Both the position numbers and the translations under genes were made by a program. Below the pieces are notes generated by a model. It searched no databases. It was not told the DNA's origin and saw nothing but the letters and a program-made list of their open reading frames with translations. DNA of 5,622 bases from JADCCX01 sp031372765 (lineage in GTDB: Bacteria > Pseudomonadota > Alphaproteobacteria > Rhizobiales > Beijerinckiaceae). The DNA is taken from NCBI GenBank assembly GCA_031372765.1, contig JANMLW010000208.1:1-5622 (forward strand), given 5' to 3'. Of this stretch, positions 1 to 4,901 are shown in pieces. Position 1 is the first letter of the stretch, and the number at the start of each line of letters is the position of its first letter.

Positions 1-105
1 GATGCGTTGCGCACCAAACTGAAGAACGACGATTTGCTGGATGATGCGGTTATTGTTGCGGTATCGACTGACTATAGGCCAAGCTTCAAAGTAGCCGCTG
101 TATAG
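1..105 (+). CDS. 3' end of an unrecognised gene (C-terminal 34 residues)
   Basis: The first reading frame is open from the window edge to a TAG stop and gives 34 C-terminal residues, beginning DALRTKLKNDD and ending YRPSFKVAAV. The piece has a charged stretch (KLKNDDLLDD) followed by a hydrophobic strand-like run (AVIVAVS). I do not recognise the family and assign no function. It is probably real because it runs convergently into the protease gene and its stop lies 22 nt before a good hairpin terminator. An alternative is a chance open frame, since 34 codons is a short sample. The start and most of the gene lie outside the window to the left. Confidence 0.5.
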   Translation, partial: DALRTKLKNDDLLDDAVIVAVSTDYRPSFKVAAV

Positions 106-121
106 TCTTTCACCTCAAGAC

Positions 122-153
122 AAAAATGCCGCCATTTCGGGCGGCTGTTGTTT
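122..153. terminator. Bidirectional Rho-independent terminator between convergent genes
   Basis: A perfect 6-bp GC stem, GCCGCC (128-133) with GGCGGC (140-145), encloses the 6-nt loop ATTTCG. On the minus strand the stem is followed by ATTTTTG (from 127 down to 121), a proper U-tract for ending the protease transcript, whose stop codon lies 25 nt before the stem. On the plus strand the stem is followed by the T-rich TGTTGTTTG, so it can also end the left-hand gene. The position between two convergent stop codons (105 and 171) supports shared use. Confidence 0.8.
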
Positions 154-170
154 GCTCTGATCTGCAGCAC

Positions 171-1775
171 TCATTCCATCGTACCAGCCACACACCGCAC
201 CTCTCCCTGCGCATTGGCCACCAGAAGAAGCGCCGACTTGCGGCCTTCCTTCTTCAGTTTCTCCACACGCTCGGAAATCTCCACGGCGGTTGATACGGCT
301 TCCTGACCAACTTCGACAATGACATCGCCCGCTGCAAGGCGCTTGCTGGCTGCATTGGAGTTGGGGTCCACCTTGCCGATCAGCACACCCTTGACGCTGT
401 CCTTGATGTTGAGACGCTTGCGGGCCTCAGCATTCAAAGGCGCGAGATCAAGGCCAAGCGCACGGCGAACCTGCACGGGTGCCGCAGCGGGCTCAGCTGG
501 CTTGGCAACGGCGGCCTGACGCTCACCGTCTTCCAGACGGGCCAGTGTCACCTGCTTCACCACTTCCTTGCCTTTGCGGACAAGGGTGACGTCAACAGCC
601 TTGCCGACAGCCGTTGTGGCGACGATGCGTGGCAGCTCGCGGCTGTCTTTCACGTCCTTGCCATCAAACTTGATGATCACATCACCCGCTTCGATCCCTG
701 CTGGTTTGGCAGGGCCCTTGTCATCGATGCCAGCAACAAGCGCGCCGCGCACCTTGCCCAGACCGAGCGTCTCGGCAATGCCGTCATCCACTTCCTGAAT
801 GCGCACACCCAGCCAGCCGCGACGGGTTTCGCCGAAGTTCTTCAACTGGTCGATGACTGGTACAGCGGTAGATGCCGGGACCGCAAAGCCGATGCCGATG
901 GATCCGCCTGATGGCGAGATGATCGCGGTGTTGATGCCGATCACTTCACCGGCGGAATTGAACAACGGACCACCCGAGTTGCCTCGGTTGATCGCAGCAT
1001 CCGTCTGGATGAAGTTGTCATAGGGGCCGCTGTTGATACGCCGGTTGCGGGCGGACAGGATGCCCGCTGAAACGGAGGAATCGAAGCCAAACGGGTTGCC
1101 GATTGCCACAACCCAGTCACCCACACGGGCGGCACGGTCATCGCCAAATTTGACGAATTTCAGCGGCTTGTCGGACTTGACGCGCAGCACGGCTATATCT
1201 GTCTTGGCATCCCTGCCGACAACTTCCGCCTTCAGCTTTGTGCCATCGTTGAAGTTGATTGTGATGTCATTGGCTTCGCCGATTACATGATTGTTGGTGA
1301 TGACGATGCCTGAAGGATCAATAACGAAGCCTGAACCAAGCGAGTTGGAACGGCGCTGCTGGCCAGGATTCTGTCCGGGATTCTGTCCGCCTTCACCACG
1401 TCTCTGGTTTGGCTGATTGGGCTGGTTATCGCCACGGCGCTGGTTGGGTTGGTTGGGCTGGCTTTCGCCGCCTTCACCCCGGCGGTTAAAAAATTCATTG
1501 AAGAAATCCTCGAATGGCGCTCCGGGCGGCACCTGAGGCAATGGCACGGTGCGGTTCTCGACCGTCTGAGAAGCGGAGATGTTGACCACGGCATCGATCA
1601 CCTGCTCCACAAGTGGCGCGAAAGATTCTGGTGCGCCACGGGCCATGGCAGGTGCCGTAAGCGGCGTCATCGGTGTGGCGATCATGGCTGTGCTGATCAT
1701 GAAAGCACTGGCCAACGCTGTCAGGCGCGATGTTCTGGAACGGGTCGTTACGGTAGACGGGATCATGGAAGGCAT
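171..1775 (-). CDS. degP: DegP/HtrA (Do family) periplasmic serine endoprotease, two PDZ domains
   Basis: This is a secreted heat-shock-type protease/chaperone acting on misfolded periplasmic proteins. From the chosen ATG it has 534 residues. A signal peptide (about 1-45) has Arg at 12, 14 and 17, a hydrophobic core, and likely cleavage after AMA at 45. A long Gln/Asn/Pro/Gly/Arg-rich linker (about 97-144) precedes the trypsin-like domain. That domain carries the catalytic triad His163 (TNNHVIG), Asp193 (KTDIAVL) and Ser267 (GNSGGPL). PDZ1 spans about 320-415 and PDZ2 about 439-531. The start was chosen because GAGGGG lies 3 nt upstream and the signal peptide begins there. The frame stays open up to an ATG at 1862, but that 29-residue extension (Cys/His-rich) would spoil the signal peptide. 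ATG at 1766 is also possible. It is last in the minus-strand series. Its name within the DegP/DegQ/MucD group is uncertain, but family membership is certain. Confidence 0.95.
   Translation of the reverse strand: MPSMIPSTVTTRSRTSRLTALASAFMISTAMIATPMTPLTAPAMARGAPESFAPLVEQVIDAVVNISASQTVENRTVPLPQVPPGAPFEDFFNEFFNRRGEGGESQPNQPNQRRGDNQPNQPNQRRGEGGQNPGQNPGQQRRSNSLGSGFVIDPSGIVITNNHVIGEANDITINFNDGTKLKAEVVGRDAKTDIAVLRVKSDKPLKFVKFGDDRAARVGDWVVAIGNPFGFDSSVSAGILSARNRRINSGPYDNFIQTDAAINRGNSGGPLFNSAGEVIGINTAIISPSGGSIGIGFAVPASTAVPVIDQLKNFGETRRGWLGVRIQEVDDGIAETLGLGKVRGALVAGIDDKGPAKPAGIEAGDVIIKFDGKDVKDSRELPRIVATTAVGKAVDVTLVRKGKEVVKQVTLARLEDGERQAAVAKPAEPAAAPVQVRRALGLDLAPLNAEARKRLNIKDSVKGVLIGKVDPNSNAASKRLAAGDVIVEVGQEAVSTAVEISERVEKLKKEGRKSALLLVANAQGEVRCVAGTME
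1395..1460 (-). repeat. Tandem 30-bp coding repeat in the protease linker (QPNQPNQRRG twice)
   Basis: Two copies of the peptide QPNQPNQRRG (DNA 1431-1460 and 1395-1424) are separated by Asp-Asn. Each copy holds an internal QPN doublet, and a related NPGQNPGQ doublet follows at about 1359-1382. The copies differ at several third-codon positions, so this is an established repeat rather than a fresh duplication. It sits in the loop region between the mature N-terminus and the protease core (the LA-loop region of DegP), which is variable in length across the family. Confidence 0.8.
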
Positions 1776-1852
1776 TTGCCCCTCGGGTCGGTTGCTGTGG
1801 TGTCGCCCACACTGCGCATCAATGAAGTAATTGTGGCCTAAGCACGACAGGC

Positions 1853-1881
1853 AGTGTCGCAACTCTTCACGGTTTCGTCAA
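1853..1881 (-). promoter_or_regulatory. Candidate sigma-70-type promoter for the protease gene
   Basis: On the minus strand TTGACG (1881-1876) matches five of six bases of the -35 consensus and overlaps the stop codon of the DUF2065 gene. After a 17-nt spacer comes GACACT (1858-1853), a poor -10 match (3 of 6, but with the A at position 2 and the final T). This would give a leader of about 70 nt before the protease ATG. The -10 lies in one arm of a 7-bp inverted repeat (GCAGTGT at 1851-1857, ACACTGC at 1809-1815). The optimal spacing and intergenic site are the support; the weak -10 is the main doubt. Confidence 0.3.
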
Positions 1882-2069
1882 AGCAGTCTTTTCACCACAA
1901 ACAGCACGATAATCCCGCCGACGGCCGATGCAATGCCAATTTTTCGCATCAGGTCGTCCGGCGTTTTCGTTGCCTCCAGCATGGCGCGGCGTGTGGCATC
2001 GGGAAAGGCCGCAAACAGCAATCCCTCAATGACAAAGAGCAGCGCGAGCGCGGAGAGAAAATCTTCCAT
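1878..2069 (-). CDS. DUF2065 family small inner-membrane protein (YjeT-like)
   Basis: The product is a 63-residue protein of unknown function with two hydrophobic segments, about 4-22 (ALALLFVIEGLLFAAF) and about 45-60 (GIASAVGGIIVLFVV). A short polar loop between them holds the family-like pattern P-[DK]-A...LPD/TPDD...hRK-hG. The pattern resembles E. coli YjeT as I remember it (LEGL, a YP/FP turn, PD, RR/RK-G, and a basic C-terminus), including the near-identical length of about 65. In E. coli, yjeT also follows hflK-hflC, so the link to HflKC is conserved over a large distance. Here the start lies 18 nt after the hflC stop, with only a weak AGG upstream, so translation probably depends on the upstream gene. 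A role as a small partner or regulator of HflKC-FtsH is inference from position only. Confidence 0.88.
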   Translation of the reverse strand: MEDFLSALALLFVIEGLLFAAFPDATRRAMLEATKTPDDLMRKIGIASAVGGIIVLFVVKRLL

Positions 2070-2087
2070 CGCCCGCGCCTGATATCC

Positions 2088-2969
2088 TTAGTTCAACTTC
2101 TTGCCGGACGGATCGTTGAAGTAGCGAAAGAACTCCGAGTTAGGTGACAGAATCAACCGTGTGTCGCCCTGTTTCAGGCCTGTCTCATAAGCCTGCATTG
2201 AGCGATAGAAGCGGAAAAAATCCGGATCACGGCCAAATGCTTCAGCGAAGATGCGGTTCTTGTTTGCATCGCCTTCACCCCGGAACTCTTCCGATTTCTT
2301 GTTGGCTTCACCAATGATGATCTGCACATCACGATCAGAGCGGGCGCGGATTGTCTGCGCTGCTTCCGCACCCTGGGCGCGAAGCTCGGCAGCTTCCCGC
2401 TCACGGTCTGTCTTCATGCGCTGGAACACGGCCTGCGAAGTCTCACGGGGCAGTTCCACCCGTGAAAGCCGCACATCCACAACAGTGATACCGAGCGACT
2501 GCGTTTCGCGGTTCACATCATCCTGGATGCGGTCCATCAAGCGGGCACGATCAGTGTTGATGATCTGCGTTGTCGATGCACCGGCCAGCACACTGCGCAT
2601 CCGGGCATTGATGATGCGTTCCAGTGTCTGGTTGGCGGCACGCACGTTGTTGAGCGACTGATAGAATTTCAGCGGATCAGTGATGCGGTAGCGCGTGAAG
2701 GCATCGACAACGAGATTCTTTTGGTCGGACGCCAGAACTTCTTGCGGGCTCAGATCATTGTCGAGGACACGGTTGTCGATGAACGTCACATTCTCGATAA
2801 ACGGTACCTTGAAATATAGGCCCGGCAGCGTGATCGGGGGGCGGGAAACCCGGCCGAACTGAAATACGAGGGCTGAACTGGTCTGCGGAACGATGAAAGC
2901 TGCATTGGCAACAATCAAGGCTATGACGGCAAGGGCAACACCGCCAAAAGTCCGAAGTGTGCTGCTCAT
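2088..2969 (-). CDS. hflC: HflC, SPFH-domain subunit of the HflKC complex that modulates FtsH
   Basis: HflC has 293 residues. It has an N-terminal membrane anchor (about 8-28), an SPFH/band-7 domain (about 29-190, starting SSALVFQFGRV), and a helical coiled-coil region rich in Arg, Glu and Ala (about 180-232). The typical HflC C-terminal block follows (GEGDANKNRIFAEAFGRDP, then FFRFYRSMQAYE, about 231-262). In the family, HflK and HflC alternate in a large dome-like membrane assembly whose SPFH parts face the periplasm and enclose FtsH hexamers, restraining its proteolysis of membrane proteins. The ATG overlaps the hflK stop as ATGA, which implies coupled translation and equal amounts of the two subunits. 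E. coli HflC is somewhat longer (about 334), so this is a compact version with a complete domain set. No key block is missing. Confidence 0.97.
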   Translation of the reverse strand: MSSTLRTFGGVALAVIALIVANAAFIVPQTSSALVFQFGRVSRPPITLPGLYFKVPFIENVTFIDNRVLDNDLSPQEVLASDQKNLVVDAFTRYRITDPLKFYQSLNNVRAANQTLERIINARMRSVLAGASTTQIINTDRARLMDRIQDDVNRETQSLGITVVDVRLSRVELPRETSQAVFQRMKTDREREAAELRAQGAEAAQTIRARSDRDVQIIIGEANKKSEEFRGEGDANKNRIFAEAFGRDPDFFRFYRSMQAYETGLKQGDTRLILSPNSEFFRYFNDPSGKKLN

Positions 2970-4249
2970 CTGATTGCTCCGGGCTGTGTCGTTCCTGGCT
3001 GGTTAGGCTGTGGTCTGCGCTGTAACTCGTTCAGGGGCAGATAAGGCACTGGTCCCTGACCGTTTGCACCGTTGTCCATGATGATCTTGTCCATGCCGCC
3101 AAAGACACGTTCCATGGTTTCAAGGAAGATGCGCTGGCGTGTTACATCAGGCGCCTTGCGGTATTCATCATAGACTTGCCGGAAACGTGAGGCAGCACCC
3201 GATGCTTCCGCGACAGTGCGCTCGCGGTAGGCCTGTGCCTCCTGCAAAGTCCGCTCAGCGGCACCGCGTGCTTCTGGCACAATGCGGCTGGCGTAGGTTT
3301 CAGCTTCGTTGCGCAAACGGGCCTGATCCTGCACCGCAGCCTGAACTTCACGGAAGGCAGCAAGCACTTCCTGAGGAGGTGCGATACGCGTAACGTTTAC
3401 GCGGTCGATGACAACACCGGCCTTGTAGCTATCGAGCACGGTCTGCATGGCTTTTTGTACCTTGTCCTGAATATCGGACTGTGCGGAAGCGGCGGAGGCA
3501 GCAGCAGCAGCGACGGCAGCTTGTGTAGCGGCTGTTGCTGCGGCATTACCCGCTGGTGTTGCCGCCTGTACGGCAGCAACCTGGCTTGGCAGAACATTCT
3601 GCAACTGGCGCTGGCCAATCACTTCGCGCATGGCGCTTTCAGCGACGGCCTTTATGGTTCCATCCACATTCTGGATGGCAAAGACATAGTCTTCCGGCTT
3701 GATGGGCGAGATGCGCCACTGCACGCTGAAACCGATATCAACGATGTTTTCATCCGATGTCAGCATCAGGCTGTCAGTGGTTTGCGCCGCACGGCGTGCA
3801 TCGGTCGAAGACCGGCCCACTTCGGTGTTCTTGACATCCAGGAAAGGCACCTTGATCACGCCACCGATGGGGTAGGGCCAGTTATAGTTGAGGCCTTCAC
3901 CGGTTTTACCAATGAACTTGCCAAACTGCATGTTCAGCGCGATCTCGTTGGTCTTGACTGTATAAAAGCCCGTCAGGCCATAGCCGATGAGGGCCAGAAT
4001 GCCGAGCGCCAGCATGCCTTTGCCGCCGAGGCCACCAAGGCCTGTGCCGCCGGCACCGGGAGGCAGCACGTTCTTGAAACGGTCCTTGCCACGGCGCAGA
4101 AGCTCCTCAAGGTCAGGGGATTGCCCACCGCCCTTGTTGCCACCCTCGTTGTTGTTGCCGCCGCCCGGTCCTTGTCCCCATGGACCCTGATTCTTGGGAC
4201 CTTGGTTCTTTGGCTGCCACGGGCCGCCGCCTTCATTATTCCAGGGCAT
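2966..4249 (-). CDS. hflK: HflK, SPFH-domain subunit of the HflKC complex
   Basis: HflK has 427 residues and partners HflC in the FtsH-modulating membrane complex. The N-terminus (1-43, MPWNNEGGGPW...) is Gly/Asn/Gln/Pro-rich and is expected to be cytoplasmic, as in HflK of other bacteria. A transmembrane helix lies at about 79-96, and the SPFH domain begins at about 97 (YTVKTNEIALNMQFGKF). It is interrupted at about 222-258 by an Ala-rich insertion, then resumes (SYKAGVVIDRVNVTRIAPPQEV). An Ala/Glu/Arg-rich coiled coil covers about 297-355, followed by the DVTRQRIFLETMERV block and a Pro/Gln-rich tail (RRPQPNQPGTTQPG). The start at 4249 was chosen for AGAGGA placed 5 nt upstream and the classic MPWN opening. 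An ATG 11 codons further upstream has no such support. The gene overlaps hflC by 4 nt. Confidence 0.96.
   Translation of the reverse strand: MPWNNEGGGPWQPKNQGPKNQGPWGQGPGGGNNNEGGNKGGGQSPDLEELLRRGKDRFKNVLPPGAGGTGLGGLGGKGMLALGILALIGYGLTGFYTVKTNEIALNMQFGKFIGKTGEGLNYNWPYPIGGVIKVPFLDVKNTEVGRSSTDARRAAQTTDSLMLTSDENIVDIGFSVQWRISPIKPEDYVFAIQNVDGTIKAVAESAMREVIGQRQLQNVLPSQVAAVQAATPAGNAAATAATQAAVAAAAASAASAQSDIQDKVQKAMQTVLDSYKAGVVIDRVNVTRIAPPQEVLAAFREVQAAVQDQARLRNEAETYASRIVPEARGAAERTLQEAQAYRERTVAEASGAASRFRQVYDEYRKAPDVTRQRIFLETMERVFGGMDKIIMDNGANGQGPVPYLPLNELQRRPQPNQPGTTQPGAIR
3498..3511. repeat. Short GCA triplet run in hflK
   Basis: Four GCA units plus GC on the plus strand encode part of the alanine run on the minus strand. 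The run is short but is the most slippage-prone spot in the window. In-frame gain or loss of a unit would only change the number of alanines in the HflK insertion. Confidence 0.6.
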
Positions 4250-4397
4250 GAAAATCCTCTGTAAAAAAGCCTTTGCAGGCAATGCCGTCCGTGGGCTTTA
4301 GCAAAACCTGAGAAAGCTGCAATGCCTTGCTCTGGTAGTTGGTAAATCCGCTCCCGATTTGCAGCACATGGTGCTTGAGCGATGAAAGGTCAACGTC
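4250..4397. other. Intergenic spacer folA-hflK (148 nt)
   Basis: This is the longest gap in the minus-strand series. On the minus strand it holds, in order, TTGACC (4393-4388), which is a good -35 but has no convincing -10 at 16-18 nt. Next is a 5-bp hairpin, AGCAC/GTGCT with a 3-nt loop (4363-4375). Then comes GCTAAA (4304-4299), which resembles the alphaproteobacterial GCTANA -10 element, with a poor TTGCAG 14 nt upstream. After that is a hairpin with a T6 run (4263-4280), and finally the hflK ribosome binding site AGAGGA (4260-4255). An 8-bp direct repeat, GCAATGCC on the plus strand, occurs at 4279-4286 and 4319-4326. A separate hflK promoter in this gap is plausible, but I cannot place it with confidence. 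Confidence 0.45.
4263..4280 (-). terminator. Weak hairpin plus T6 run: possible terminator or attenuator before hflK
   Basis: Read on the minus strand, GCCT-GCAA-AGGC is directly followed by TTTTTT. The stem is only 4 bp but is capped by GCAA, a GNRA tetraloop of the stable kind. The T6 run ends just before the hflK ribosome binding site. It could end part of the thyA-folA transcription and leave partial read-through into hflK. The short stem makes strong termination doubtful. Confidence 0.35.
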
Positions 4398-4901
4398 TCA
4401 GCGCCTGCGGTATTCGACAAATGCATAGGCTGCATCGTCATCCGGCCCTTTGGGATGGGTTTCGCGGTGTGTCTCTTGCCAAATGCTGCGATGAATCTCA
4501 GGAAAGAATGCATCTCCCGCAGTTGCAATCTCAACTTCGGTGATGAATAGCTGATCGGCCATGCCGATGGTTTGGCGGTAGATATCGCCACCGCCGGCCA
4601 CCATAATTCTGTCCGTTTCGCGCAATTTTCCCTGGATTTGCGCCCTCTCAAGGGCGGCCTCAAGCGAGGAAACCACAAATGTCCCCTCAGCTTCAAAGGT
4701 AGCATCTCTCGTTACAATGATATTATCGCGTCCGGGTAATGGCCTGCCGATGGATTCAAAGGTTTTGCGCCCCATGATCACAGGCTTGCCAAGTGTCAAT
4801 CTGCGAAAATGCTGGAGGTCGCTTTTGATGCGCCACAACAACTGGTTGTCCCGCCCGATGACGCGGTTGTTCGCGATGGCCGCGACAAGAGAAATACTCA
4901 A
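4398..4901 (-). CDS. folA: Dihydrofolate reductase (TTG start)
   Basis: This chromosomal-type DHFR of 167 residues uses NADPH to reduce dihydrofolate to tetrahydrofolate, replacing what ThyA consumes. Visible motifs are the opening SISLVAAIANNRVIG (2-16), the Met20-loop region ending LLW (21-23), and the acidic active-site Asp28 (E. coli Asp27). The cofactor-binding KPVIMGRKTFESIGRPLPGR follows (39-58), then the MVAGGGDIY glycine motif (100-108). The start is TTG at 4901-4899. It overlaps the thyA stop as TTGA, and reading upstream in this frame there is no ATG or GTG before a stop at 4937-4935. A weak GGTGG lies about 5 nt upstream, so coupling to thyA probably helps. Odd points are Leu22 and Lys26 where E. 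coli has Pro21 and Pro25. Family assignment is certain. Confidence 0.97.
   Translation of the reverse strand: MSISLVAAIANNRVIGRDNQLLWRIKSDLQHFRRLTLGKPVIMGRKTFESIGRPLPGRDNIIVTRDATFEAEGTFVVSSLEAALERAQIQGKLRETDRIMVAGGGDIYRQTIGMADQLFITEVEIATAGDAFFPEIHRSIWQETHRETHPKGPDDDAAYAFVEYRRR

Noticed and set aside
1359..1460. Repeats in the protease linker as a possible CRISPR-like array
   Set aside because: The units are in-frame coding repeats of 30 bp with two intervening codons, and no unique spacers or leader are present.
1283..1594. Second minus-strand frame of 103 codons within the protease gene
   Set aside because: It is an alternate frame of the linker and catalytic region. The real frame holds the triad motifs, so this is a shadow.
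1449..1841. Plus-strand open frame of 130 codons across the protease 5' end
   Set aside because: It is antisense to the signal peptide and linker of the protease. Its composition is His/Arg/Gly-rich with no domain, and no promoter or ribosome site was seen.
1776..1862. N-terminal extension of the protease to an ATG at 1862
   Set aside because: The added 29 residues are Cys/His-rich and precede a clear signal peptide. The ATG at 1775 has the better ribosome site.
3455..4264. Long open frame of 269 codons on the plus strand
   Set aside because: It lies wholly antisense to hflK, which is certain from its domains. Its length follows from the GC-rich, Ala/Gly-rich coding of the opposite strand, and it shows no recognisable motif.
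4279..4326. Direct repeat GCAATGCC as a possible attachment or insertion footprint
   Set aside because: At 8 bp the repeat is short enough for chance, and no mobile gene or disrupted reading frame lies nearby.
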